The notes: generated by a model from the sequence alone, not told the origin. A DNA stretch of 11,698 nt from SYFY01 sp043719475 (GCA_043719475.1 JAYSTS010000302.1:1-11698), one strand, 5' to 3'; positions 1-7,595 are shown, numbered from the stretch's first letter. Program-made: numbers and translations.

Positions 1-2
1 TC

Positions 3-317
3 AGCGGCCATGTTGTCGTCCTCGTTGTTGCTAACAGGACGACATACATTACGGACTCAGGCCGCCAGCGGAAGTACGGTTATGGAATGGGCGGTTACGT
101 CTTGGCGACGACGTGCTCAAGCCGTACAAGGTCGCCAAAGCCAAAACCTATCGCCGATTACGAGAAAGCCATGGGTAAACCGGAAAGTTTGACCGACGCG
201 CAACACCAGCCGTTATGGGACAGGCTGGACGCCGTGCGCCACACCAGTCACAACTTCGGCTATGGCGTGGGTGAAGACATGGACGATCTGCTTGTCGAGT
301 ACGCGGCCGATGATTGA
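3..317 (+). CDS. 3' end of an unrecognised gene (N-terminus outside window)
   Basis: The frame is open from the left edge of the window to a TGA at 315-317, giving about 104 residues of a protein whose start lies upstream. I do not recognise the family. The C-terminal stretch is soluble, polar and acidic at its end (EDMDDLLVEYAADD). The last codons overlap the ATG of the primase-helicase at 310, so the two genes are probably translationally coupled and act together. An oddity: roughly 100-160 in this frame uses rare codons (AGG, TCA, ACA, CCT) and reads as an odd Ser/Arg/Lys/Pro run. The next frame over the same bases reads DDVLKPYKVAKAKTYRRL with the GC-ending codons typical of the neighbours. 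This suggests two compensating single-base indels, real or from sequencing, inside a gene that otherwise follows this frame. Confidence 0.55.
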   Translation, partial: SGHVVVLVVANRTTYITDSGRQRKYGYGMGGYVLATTCSSRTRSPKPKPIADYEKAMGKPESLTDAQHQPLWDRLDAVRHTSHNFGYGVGEDMDDLLVEYAADD

Positions 318-2685
318 ACGCGATCCGTTGGCCGCGCTGCACACCGAAAACGTCCGCCTGATCGCGCTGCTGGAACACCACAGTATCGATTGGCGTTTGC
401 CGTTTGAGCCAACCCCGCCCGAAACAGCTCTGCCCGTCCCGGAACGAGAACCATCACGTCTTTCCACTGCCGAGAAAGTGGCGCTATTTCGTCGGCTGTT
501 TCGCGGGCGTAGCGACATCTACCCGATCCGATGGGAAAGCAAAACAACCGGCAAATCTGGTTATGCGCCGGCCTGTGGCAATGAGTGGGTGCCCGGTGTT
601 TGCGAGAAGCCGCGTATCAAATGTGGGGAATGCAATAACCGTCTGCTGACTCCATTGTCGGATACGGTCATTTACGAACATCTCGCTGGCAAGCGCACCG
701 TTGGCGTCTATCCGCTGCTGGCTGACGATACCTGCCATTTTCTCGCTGCTGATTTCGATGCAGCACAATGGCGTGAGGATGCCAAGGCGTTCTATCAGTC
801 CTGTCACGAACTGGGTGTGCCAGTCGCCCTTGAAATATCACGCTCCGGTAACGGCGCGCACGCATGGGTTTTCTTCTCCGGCAGTGTATCGGCTCGGGAT
901 GCCCGCCGACTTGGCACCGCGATCATCAGCCACACCTGCGCACGCACTCGCCAATTGAAACTCGAATCCTACGACCGCTTGTTCCCCAATCAGGATTCGA
1001 TGCCCAAAGGTGGTTTCGGCAATCTCATTGCGTTGCCACTGCAGAAACATCCGCGTGAGAACGGATGCAGCGTGTTCGTCGATGCAGACTTACAGCCTTA
1101 CCGGGATCAGTGGGGGTTCTTGGCCGCCATTCTGCCAATGCCCGTACACGATATCGAACCCACCATCCTGAGAGCGACCGGCAATGCGCACCCGCTTGAT
1201 GTCACCTTCATCGACGAGGAAGATCAAACGAAGCCGTGGCAAAGATCCGCATCCGGCAGCACAAAGCTAGTCGGGCCGATGCCGAAATCGCTCACGGTGA
1301 CGCTGGCTAATCTGATCTATTTCGAGAAGGCACAACTCCCGCAGTCACTGGCCAACCGGCTGATTCGTCTGGCTGCCTTCCAGAATCCGGAGTTTTACAA
1401 GAAACAGGCGATGCGTTTCTCGGTGTGGGATGAGCCTCGTGTCATCGGCTGCGCCGAGAACTATTCCAATCACATCGCCCTGCCGCGCGGCTGCCTGGAT
1501 GCCGCGCTTGCGCTACTTCGTGACAACGCGATTGGCTGCGAGCTGGTCGACGAACGATACGTTGGGTCGCCGCTGGACGTGGCATTTGCTGGTACTTTGC
1601 GTCTGGATCAAGAATTCGCTGTGGCTGCCATGCTGCGTCACGATGCAGGCGTTCTGTGCGCGCCGACGGCCTTTGGCAAAACGGTTACGGCCGCGGCGAT
1701 GATTGCGCGTCGAGGTGTGAACACACTGGTGTTGGTGCATCGAACTGAACTGCTCACGCAATGGCAGGAACGCTTGCAATCTTTCTTGTGTGTTGGCAAG
1801 GGTGTGGTCGGCACCATCGGTGGTGGCAAGGCGAAGCCAACGGGCAAAATCGACATCGCGGTGATGCAATCGTTGTCGCGTCAGGGCGAAGTGAATTTGC
1901 TGGTCGAAAACTACGGGCACGTGATTGTTGACGAATGCCATCATGTCGGCGCGGCATCGTTCGATGCGATTCTGAAGCAGACCAAAGCCAAGTACGTGCT
2001 CGGTCTAACTGCAACACCCATTCGCCGTGATGGCCAGCAGCCGATTATTTTCATGCAGTGTGGGCCAACTCGCCACACGGCCGCCAACCCCACCGGGGCG
2101 CCGCACGATCTGGCTGTTACGCCATGCACATTGCACTCGCAGATTGACTTGCCGCAGGAAGCTGGCATTCAGGATGTATTCCGCCATCTCGCCATCGATC
2201 AAGCCCGAACGGACGCGATTGCCGCCGAGGTCGTAAACGCCTATGGCCAGGGCCGGAAGGTGCTGGTGCTGACTGAGCGCACCGAACATCTCGATGCCAT
2301 CCAGGCAACCTTGAACGGCAAAGTTTCATCGTTGTTTGTCCTGCACGGGCGGGTAGCCAAAAAGCAGCGTGCCACACTGATCGCAGAACTCAATGCACTG
2401 CCACCCGATGCCCCGCGTGTTCTGCTGGCGACTGGCAAGCTGGTTGGTGAAGGATTCGACCATCCACCGCTCGACACGCTGGTACTGGCAATGCCGGTTT
2501 CATGGAAGGGGACACTTCAGCAATACGCAGGCCGCCTGCACCGCGAGCATGTCTCCAAGACCGACGTGCGCATCATCGATTTTGTGGACACCGGCCACCC
2601 GGCGCTGCTGCGAATGTGGGAAAAACGCCAACGTGGGTACCGGGCGATGGGCTACCGGATGGGCGATGAAAGAGGTGCAAAATAA
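310..2685 (+). CDS. AEP primase-superfamily 2 helicase fusion (TOTE conflict system type)
   Basis: A 791-residue protein predicted to couple primer or polynucleotide synthesis with DNA unwinding. An N-terminal helical region (1-55) precedes an archaeo-eukaryotic primase domain (about 56-275). The metal-binding pair lies in ADFD (D148, D150), the sxH-like motif in SGNGAHAW (H184), and D258 is a candidate third carboxylate. Four cysteines, C89, C98, C105 and C108 (Cx8Cx6CxxC), look like a zinc knuckle inserted in the primase. The C-terminal half is a full SF2 helicase: Walker A APTAFGKT (451-458), DECH (541-544), TAT (567-569) and motif VI QQYAGRLHR (737-745). I recall this arrangement from computational work on TOTE conflict systems, thought to act against invading nucleic acid. 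The ATG at 310 is preferred over an in-frame ATG at 262, because it overlaps the upstream stop and the extra 16 residues look like out-of-frame sequence. A plasmid or phage replication role is the alternative. Confidence 0.88.
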   Translation: MIERDPLAALHTENVRLIALLEHHSIDWRLPFEPTPPETALPVPEREPSRLSTAEKVALFRRLFRGRSDIYPIRWESKTTGKSGYAPACGNEWVPGVCEKPRIKCGECNNRLLTPLSDTVIYEHLAGKRTVGVYPLLADDTCHFLAADFDAAQWREDAKAFYQSCHELGVPVALEISRSGNGAHAWVFFSGSVSARDARRLGTAIISHTCARTRQLKLESYDRLFPNQDSMPKGGFGNLIALPLQKHPRENGCSVFVDADLQPYRDQWGFLAAILPMPVHDIEPTILRATGNAHPLDVTFIDEEDQTKPWQRSASGSTKLVGPMPKSLTVTLANLIYFEKAQLPQSLANRLIRLAAFQNPEFYKKQAMRFSVWDEPRVIGCAENYSNHIALPRGCLDAALALLRDNAIGCELVDERYVGSPLDVAFAGTLRLDQEFAVAAMLRHDAGVLCAPTAFGKTVTAAAMIARRGVNTLVLVHRTELLTQWQERLQSFLCVGKGVVGTIGGGKAKPTGKIDIAVMQSLSRQGEVNLLVENYGHVIVDECHHVGAASFDAILKQTKAKYVLGLTATPIRRDGQQPIIFMQCGPTRHTAANPTGAPHDLAVTPCTLHSQIDLPQEAGIQDVFRHLAIDQARTDAIAAEVVNAYGQGRKVLVLTERTEHLDAIQATLNGKVSSLFVLHGRVAKKQRATLIAELNALPPDAPRVLLATGKLVGEGFDHPPLDTLVLAMPVSWKGTLQQYAGRLHREHVSKTDVRIIDFVDTGHPALLRMWEKRQRGYRAMGYRMGDERGAK

Positions 2686-2818
2686 CGCGAAACGCGCACC
2701 GTTCCTCGGTATCCCGCGCCCTTCGAACCAACGTGAGCCAAAGCGCTGCTCCAGACAGGCCACCGACACCACGCGCCATATCGGCAGTAGTCGTGCAGCT
2801 CGAGGACAATCGGCTGGC

Positions 2819-2848
2819 ACTTCTGACGACTTCTAACGACTTCTGACT
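2819..2848 (+). repeat. Three tandem 10-bp repeats (ACTTCTGACG)
   Basis: The unit ACTTCTGACG occurs at 2819-2828, as ACTTCTAACG at 2829-2838, and as ACTTCTGACT at 2839-2848. The core CTTCT then recurs at 2871 and 2888, giving five copies in about 75 bp on one strand. A 10-bp period places the first three copies on the same DNA face, which suits cooperative protein binding. The array lies between the primase-helicase stop and the Fic start, and is probably an operator-like site for the fic gene. It could also be slippage-derived filler. Confidence 0.6.
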
Positions 2849-2925
2849 AAAGCGGGCTTTAACACTGGCGCTTCTAATTAAAGAATGCTTCTATACATAT
2901 AGATTGAATTAAAGACATTCTTATT
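2849..2925 (+). promoter_or_regulatory. AT-rich upstream region, probable fic promoter
   Basis: This stretch is far richer in A+T than both flanking genes. It carries two overlapping -10-like elements, TATACAT (2892-2898) and TATAGAT (2898-2904), and a loose -35-like TTAACA (2859-2864), but spacing between any -35/-10 pair is not canonical. No good Shine-Dalgarno sequence precedes the GTG at 2926. The rest of the gap back to 2686 shows no gene. The lack of a strong -35 would fit a promoter that needs an activator or is tightly controlled. The exact promoter is a guess; its presence is inferred from composition and position. Confidence 0.4.
2876..2922. repeat. Direct and inverted repeats flanking the -10-like elements
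   Basis: The 9-mer AATTAAAGA occurs at 2876-2884 and again at 2907-2915. AAGAATG (2881-2887) is the exact reverse complement of CATTCTT (2916-2922), with 28 bases between the arms. Together they bracket the TATACAT/TATAGAT elements, so a dimeric regulator bound here would cover the likely fic promoter. The arms are short and could occur by chance in AT-rich DNA. Confidence 0.4.
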
Positions 2926-4074
2926 GTGAAGCGTGTCACTGGCACTTACACCACCTCCACGACCTCGGGCGAGCCGGTTCTGGCCTTCGTACCACATCCG
3001 CTACCGCCCACCGAACCCGTGCTGGCCGCTGAGTCGTATATCGACCTGAACCATCAAGCGGAGCTCGCGCTCGCCCGCCTGTCCGGCGTGTCTGGCCTGG
3101 TGCCATCGGTGGACTGGCTGCTCTACAGCGCTATCCGCAAGGAAGCCTTGCTCACCTCGCAAATCGAAGGCACCCAAGCCACGCTGACCGATCTGTTCGA
3201 CGAAGAGGCGGGGTTCGCTCTGAGTAACACCGAGGAGGTTGAAGAAGTCACCAACTATTTGCGCGCCTTCCGGCTGGTACGGAACAACCTGCTCGATCCC
3301 AATGGGCTGCCCATCAGCGTGCGCCTGTTATGCGAAGCCCACTCCGTCTTGCTGAACGGGGTACGCGGAGCTGGCAAGCAGCCCGGAGAACTCAGGCGCT
3401 CGCAAAACTGGATCGGCGGCACGCGTCCGGGTAATGCGGCTTTTGTACCGCCTCCGGCGGATCGGCTGACGAGCCTTCTGGGCGATCTGGAGCAATTCAT
3501 TCACGATGAGCGGAGCACACTCCCGCCTCTGGTGAGAATTGCGCTCGCACATGCCCAGTTCGAAACCATCCACCCATTCCTTGATGGAAATGGACGCATC
3601 GGACGATTGCTGATTGCGGCACTGCTCGAAGAATGGAACCTGCTGCCCGAACCACTGATGTATCTGAGCGGCTACCTTAAGCAACATCAGGCAGAGTACT
3701 ACCGGCGCCTGTCGATTATTCGTGCCGAAGGAGATTGGGAATCCTGGGTCGCGTTCTTTCTTGAGGGCGTAGCGACAGCCGCCGGCGACGCCGAACGCAG
3801 CATCATAACCATCGCCACCCTGGTGTCGGCCGATCGGCGCCGTCTGCTCGAATCCCCCAAGGCAGGCCCCGCAAGCTATCGATTGTTCGAAATGTTGCCC
3901 ATGATGCCGCGCTTTACCATCATGCGGGTGCGGCAGAAGCTGGATACCAGCTTTCCGACCGCCAGTGCGGCGGTCAATCTACTGGAAGACCTGGGCATCG
4001 TCACCGAGATGACGGGGCAAAAGAAAAACCGCACTTTCAGCTACCAGCCATATATCGAGCTGCTGACGCATTGA
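2926..4074 (+). CDS. Fic-domain AMP-transferase, class II self-inhibited
   Basis: A 382-residue Fic protein, expected to transfer AMP (or another nucleotide moiety) from NTP to a hydroxyl side chain of a target protein. The order is an N-terminal Fic_N-type region (1-110) with the inhibitory helix motif TSQIEG (77-82, fitting [S/T]xxxE[G/N], with E81 as the gate glutamate), then the Fic core with HPFLDGNGRIGR (216-227; catalytic H216, Mg ligand D220, R224/R227), then a C-terminal region (about 290-382) that looks like a winged helix. The inhibitory helix ahead of the core makes it class II, so no separate antitoxin is needed and none is seen. The start is GTG; an in-frame stop at 2905-2907 blocks any upstream ATG, and the opening GTYTTSTTSGEPVLAFVP resembles the usual start of this family. 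It sits 240 bp after the primase-helicase in the same direction, behind its own AT-rich leader, so it is probably transcribed separately. The target is unknown. Confidence 0.92.
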   Translation: MKRVTGTYTTSTTSGEPVLAFVPHPLPPTEPVLAAESYIDLNHQAELALARLSGVSGLVPSVDWLLYSAIRKEALLTSQIEGTQATLTDLFDEEAGFALSNTEEVEEVTNYLRAFRLVRNNLLDPNGLPISVRLLCEAHSVLLNGVRGAGKQPGELRRSQNWIGGTRPGNAAFVPPPADRLTSLLGDLEQFIHDERSTLPPLVRIALAHAQFETIHPFLDGNGRIGRLLIAALLEEWNLLPEPLMYLSGYLKQHQAEYYRRLSIIRAEGDWESWVAFFLEGVATAAGDAERSIITIATLVSADRRRLLESPKAGPASYRLFEMLPMMPRFTIMRVRQKLDTSFPTASAAVNLLEDLGIVTEMTGQKKNRTFSYQPYIELLTH

Positions 4075-4186
4075 TTTTCAGCGATCGGTGCAGTGGTCAT
4101 CAGTCCGCATTGATTGACAGTGGGGGCTGACAGTGGAAGCACGCCTGCGGCGAACCCTCCGCGTCCGCCGGCCAATCACATCACGC
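4075..4186. other. Convergent intergenic gap with 9-bp direct repeat
   Basis: This 112-bp gap separates the 3' ends of fic (+) and the CoA-transferase (-). TGACAGTGG occurs at 4115-4123 and 4128-4136. No convincing terminator hairpin with a T-run is visible for either gene. It marks the border between the accessory-looking left block and the more metabolic right part, so it is a reasonable place to look for an island edge, but no attachment site or integrase is present. Confidence 0.4.
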
Positions 4187-5407
4187 TTAGTCGCCAAGAA
4201 TCTCCCGATTGTGCTCCCCCAACCTCGGCGCCCGTCGCGAAATCCGCCACGGTGCTTTTGGCAGGCTGAATGGCGCACCGGGATAGATGACCGTTCGTCC
4301 GATGTCCTCATGCAGCACCGGTACCTGCATCCCCCGCGCCTTGAAGTGGTGGTTCTCAAAGGCTTCTTCGGGACTGTTGATGACACCTACCGCCAGCCCG
4401 GCCCGTTGGCAGCCTGCGAAAAAATCCTGCGCGCCAACGGTTCGCGCGATCAGCTGCAGACCCTCGCGGCCAGCAGTGAAGATGGCCGTGATCGTATCGT
4501 CAATGCCGATGCGGGAAAGATCGAACGGTCCTTCCCAACTGGCGCCCATCTCGAGGAAGACCGCTTCGGGGAATGTTTCTTCCAGCTTCAGCACGCGCAG
4601 CCAGGCCAGCAGCTTGGCGAACTCGGCGGGGAATCGAGGTGGCACACCGGTATTGACCCAGCGACCGTCGGCACAACGCATCTGCGTTTCACCGGTAGCC
4701 CTGGTGCCTGCATGACGGCCAGTTTGACGCTGCACAGTACCCTGCTCCACTAGCCATGTGTAAGTCGCACCTTCCGTCGTGACGTTTAATGCAGCGCTGA
4801 TCGAGACGTCGATGAACTGGCCCTCGCCGCTCACACCACGGCTTAACAATGCAGTGAACACGCTCATCACTGCAAAGTGGCAGGCGGTCTGATAGCCCTG
4901 AAAGCCCCATCCACGCACCGGTGGCAAGGCGTGATCATCATAACCACAACTCCAGACGGGGCCACTGGACGACATCAACGTAAGATCCGTCTCCGGTAGA
5001 TCACTCAACGGCTCGGCGCGTCCATAAGGTGTGACGGCCACATGTATGAGGCGTGGATTAACACGGGCGAGTTCCGGATAGTCGATGGCGAGATCCGCAA
5101 GCCGACTGATCGGCTCGGATTCCAGCAATACATCTGCCGATGCCAGCAAATTCATGAGGGCAGCACGATCGGTCGCATCATCGAGCGACAGGGTGATGCC
5201 ACGTTTGCTGGTGTTGTAGTGCCAGAAGTGCAGGCTGCGTTCGATGCCCGGTAGATCGTCGACAAACGGTGGCAACAGCCTGGCGGGCGTGCCTTCGGGT
5301 GGCTCAACCAGGATCACGTCGGCACCCATGTCGGCGAGCAGCTTGCCTGCAAAGGCGGTGCGCTCGTGTGCCAGTTCGATGACACGAATTCCCGCTAGCA
5401 CGCTCAC
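4187..5407 (-). CDS. CaiB/BaiF family III CoA-transferase, lacking the catalytic Asp
   Basis: A 406-residue protein of the CaiB/BaiF (formyl-CoA transferase-like) fold, normal in length. Family marks are the opening LAGIRVIELAHE, GKLLADMGADVILVEPP (21-37), the N-T-S-K-R-G-I-T-L-S-L segment (65-75) and SGEGQFIDVSISAALN (193-208). Active members carry an aspartate in a YMDHTGG-like loop that takes CoA as a mixed anhydride. Counting back from GEGQ, that place is filled here by GFQGYQTACHF (G171/Y172), so no Asp is available. The start is a GTG that overlaps the stop of the upstream transferase through GTGA, a sign of translational coupling and probable 1:1 production. I infer a partner subunit of a hetero-oligomer, like other two-gene family III enzymes such as BbsEF. 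A divergent active site using another residue is the alternative. The substrate is unknown. Confidence 0.9.
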   Translation of the reverse strand: MSVLAGIRVIELAHERTAFAGKLLADMGADVILVEPPEGTPARLLPPFVDDLPGIERSLHFWHYNTSKRGITLSLDDATDRAALMNLLASADVLLESEPISRLADLAIDYPELARVNPRLIHVAVTPYGRAEPLSDLPETDLTLMSSSGPVWSCGYDDHALPPVRGWGFQGYQTACHFAVMSVFTALLSRGVSGEGQFIDVSISAALNVTTEGATYTWLVEQGTVQRQTGRHAGTRATGETQMRCADGRWVNTGVPPRFPAEFAKLLAWLRVLKLEETFPEAVFLEMGASWEGPFDLSRIGIDDTITAIFTAGREGLQLIARTVGAQDFFAGCQRAGLAVGVINSPEEAFENHHFKARGMQVPVLHEDIGRTVIYPGAPFSLPKAPWRISRRAPRLGEHNREILGD

Positions 5408-6630
5408 AGCACGCCTGCCGCGCGAAGCCCCTGCACTTCTTCGTTAGAAAGCCCGAGCAAACGGGTGAGAACGTCTTCGGTGTGTTCCGAAAGGCATGGG
5501 CCACCGCAGGTGGACCGCCAGTCGGTTCGCGAGAAGTGTACGGGTTGACCGTCAACCCGGACGTTTCCGATGGCGGTGTGCTTCACCGTGGGCCACAGTC
5601 CAAAGTCGCCGGTCGTCGGATCCCGATCAATCCGTTCGGCCGGCTTCTGCACCGCGCCTACGGGAATGCACAGCGTGCGCAGCGCCTGTTCCAGTTCGAA
5701 CTTGTTCCAGGTGCTGCACCATGAGGCCATTCCGGCATCCAGCGCATCCTGATCTTCCAGCCGGGACGCAAGCGTCGCATACGGCTCCGTCCAATCCTGA
5801 TTGATAAAGCTGGCCAATGCTTGCCACTGCGCATCATCGTGGCAGGCAATCGCAACCCATTCATCCTCGCCAACACAGGGATAGACGCCATGCGGAGCCA
5901 TCGTGTTGAACTGGCTGCGGTTGCTGTGTACAGGCTTGTCACGCTGACCGCGGCCGTTGACGGTCCAGTCAAGCAGCGCCGGACCATTGAGCGTCAACGC
6001 AGCATCTGTGCAAGCGAGGTCAATCCACTGGCCCTCGCCTGTGCGTTGTTTGTGGTACAACGCCGCGAGAATTGCCATGGCCATGTAATAACCGCCGGTG
6101 TGGTCCATGTAGGAATATCCCCACCCGGCGGGTGCTTGACCGGCCAGTGCGGAGGTATGCGTGAGGCCGCTCACCGCCTGCACGATGGGTCCCCACGTCT
6201 TGAACTGATTGTACGGGCCAACATGGCCAAATCCGCAGTTCGAAACGTAGATGATGTCGGGCCGGATTTCGCACATCTGCGCGTAACTGAATCCCCACTT
6301 GTCCAGCACTCCGGCGGCGAAGTTTTCGGTCACGACATCCGATATCGATATGAGGCGGCGCAGGATCTCCTTCGCTTTGTCCGTTTTCAGATTGAGGGTG
6401 ATGCCGAGTTTGTCGGTGTTGTGGTTGTTGAACGCACCACCAAGATCGATGCCACGTCGCTCGTCTATGAACGGTGGATTGCCTCGCAGGATGTCCCATC
6501 GGCCTTGCCGCACCGGGTCTTCGATGCGGATGACCTCGGCACCAAATGCGGCCAGCCATTTGGTTGCGCCGGCACCGGCGAGTTGGCCAGTGAAGTCACA
6601 GATGCGGTAGCCGGCAAGGGCCTGGGTCAT
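5404..6630 (-). CDS. CaiB/BaiF family III CoA-transferase, catalytic Asp present
   Basis: A 408-residue family III CoA-transferase, predicted to move CoA between a thioester donor and a carboxylic acid in the cytoplasm. It shows LAGYRICDFTG at the N-terminus, AAFGAEVIRIEDP (27-39), the N-T-D-K-L-G-I-T-L-N-L segment (71-81), SDVVTENFAAGVLDKWG (97-113), and the active-site loop YMDHTGG with D176 as the expected nucleophile, followed by TGEGQWIDLA (197-206). It is the first gene of the GTGA-coupled pair, and the partner lacks the Asp, so this one should be the catalytic subunit. Only a poor ribosome site precedes the ATG at 6630. A 116-bp gap separates it from the GST gene upstream. Two-gene members of this family act on dicarboxylic acids such as benzylsuccinate or malate, but nothing here fixes the substrate. 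Confidence 0.93.
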   Translation of the reverse strand: MTQALAGYRICDFTGQLAGAGATKWLAAFGAEVIRIEDPVRQGRWDILRGNPPFIDERRGIDLGGAFNNHNTDKLGITLNLKTDKAKEILRRLISISDVVTENFAAGVLDKWGFSYAQMCEIRPDIIYVSNCGFGHVGPYNQFKTWGPIVQAVSGLTHTSALAGQAPAGWGYSYMDHTGGYYMAMAILAALYHKQRTGEGQWIDLACTDAALTLNGPALLDWTVNGRGQRDKPVHSNRSQFNTMAPHGVYPCVGEDEWVAIACHDDAQWQALASFINQDWTEPYATLASRLEDQDALDAGMASWCSTWNKFELEQALRTLCIPVGAVQKPAERIDRDPTTGDFGLWPTVKHTAIGNVRVDGQPVHFSRTDWRSTCGGPCLSEHTEDVLTRLLGLSNEEVQGLRAAGVL

Positions 6631-6746
6631 GTCACACTCGGTATGAATGAATGGGCAAATCTACCGGACGGCCTGGTCGACACACAACACCAAAGCCAGC
6701 TTTTACCGAGAAGGCGTTACTGCCCGCATTCAGGCGCCGATCTCTC
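6631..6746 (-). other. Gap ahead of the CoA-transferase pair
   Basis: 116 bp between the divergent GST stop and the first CoA-transferase start, both on the minus strand. No hairpin plus T-run is visible. On the minus strand TTGTGT and TAGATT stand 18 bases apart, a weak promoter match only. The gap is the longest within the minus-strand cluster and is where a separate transferase promoter would have to lie. Confidence 0.3.
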
Positions 6747-7556
6747 TCATCCGCCGGCGCCTTCGGCCCGTCGAAGGTACCAATCGAGATAGGTGCCCAT
6801 GACCGCAGAAAAATCGGGCGTAGCAGCAAGCGTGAGCAGGTGCCGGTAAGACTTCGGGTACTGTGTCTGACCCCCATCACTGATCAACTCCAAGCCTTGT
6901 GCAGCCAGTTCATGCCTTGAATGTCCCTCGCGAAGAAACTGCGCGAAGTCGCAGACGAATGAGATATCCGCAATCGACATTGCTTTACCCACAATGAATG
7001 AATTGCCTTGTGCCAGTGAGGCTTCAATTCCCGACAGGTAAAACTCATAAGCAGCAGCCATGCGTGCATGACTTTCGGTCGACAGCGCCTTGATTCCCAG
7101 CAGATAGACTTGCGCTTCACGCGCAAACACGAGGTTCGCATCCAGGAATGAATCGATGCGCGATGCTTCATAGTCATCCTGACCGTAGAGTTGCCGGCCA
7201 CTGGCACCGCGACGCGCAACCGCTCGCAGGATGCTGTTCGACTCAAACACGCCGATTACGCCGTCCGGACTGAACGCAGCAGGCACTGTGCCAAACGGAT
7301 GCGCCTGCAGAAACTCGTTTGTCTTGTACAACGTGCCAGCGAAGCCGCGCCGGGCTTCGCGCGCATGTGGGTTATCAGCAGTGCGTTCATGCTCGGCCAT
7401 TGGTCTGGCGTTGAAGTCCCACAACCAATGACTGAGCTCACCGGGATTGGCGCCAGACACTTCGACTTCAACTCCACACAGACGCGCAGCGATCAACGCC
7501 TTCCAGACACGTGGATTGGGCAGGTAAGAGAAGATTCGAAGTACAGGTTCTGGCAT
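6747..7556 (-). CDS. Divergent glutathione S-transferase family protein
   Basis: A 269-residue cytosolic GST-fold protein, longer than the usual 200-230. The thioredoxin-like N-terminal domain begins LRIFSYLPNPRVWKALIAA (6-24) and keeps the cis-proline loop TVPAAF (V91-P92) and the glutathione-contacting ES pair (E105, S106). The all-helical C-terminal domain has the N-capping box SIADISF (S194, D197). About 45 extra residues (35-80) lie between the second strand and the cis-proline loop, replacing the normal short helix and rich in His, Arg and Trp. AAGGGA at 7561-7566 on the minus strand is a good Shine-Dalgarno site for the ATG at 7556. It sits 39 bp after the canonical GST gene and before the CoA-transferases, so co-expression is likely. 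A thiol conjugation, ether-cleavage or isomerase role is possible; the substrate is unknown. Confidence 0.82.
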   Translation of the reverse strand: MPEPVLRIFSYLPNPRVWKALIAARLCGVEVEVSGANPGELSHWLWDFNARPMAEHERTADNPHAREARRGFAGTLYKTNEFLQAHPFGTVPAAFSPDGVIGVFESNSILRAVARRGASGRQLYGQDDYEASRIDSFLDANLVFAREAQVYLLGIKALSTESHARMAAAYEFYLSGIEASLAQGNSFIVGKAMSIADISFVCDFAQFLREGHSRHELAAQGLELISDGGQTQYPKSYRHLLTLAATPDFSAVMGTYLDWYLRRAEGAGG

Positions 7557-7595
7557 GGAATCCCTTGAGAACAGACCGGCTACGCTTGACGTAAG

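Noticed and set aside
262..309. Earlier ATG for the primase-helicase at 262
   Set aside because: The extra 16 residues are an out-of-frame reading of the upstream gene. The ATG at 310 overlapping that gene's stop is the better start.
2674..2700. Nested hairpin at the helicase stop (GGTGC/GCACC around CGCG-AAA-CGCG)
   Set aside because: The two stems share a base, are short, and no T-run follows. It is not a convincing terminator.
2393..2836. 147-residue frame running past the helicase stop
   Set aside because: Mostly an alternate frame of the helicase; the part beyond 2685 shows no domain or ribosome site.
4133..4753. Open frame on the + strand, 206 residues
   Set aside because: Antisense shadow of the second CoA-transferase, without recognisable motifs.
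5821..6792. Long open frame on the + strand, 323 residues
   Set aside because: It lies antisense to the catalytic CoA-transferase, has no family motifs, and its codons mirror the minus-strand gene.
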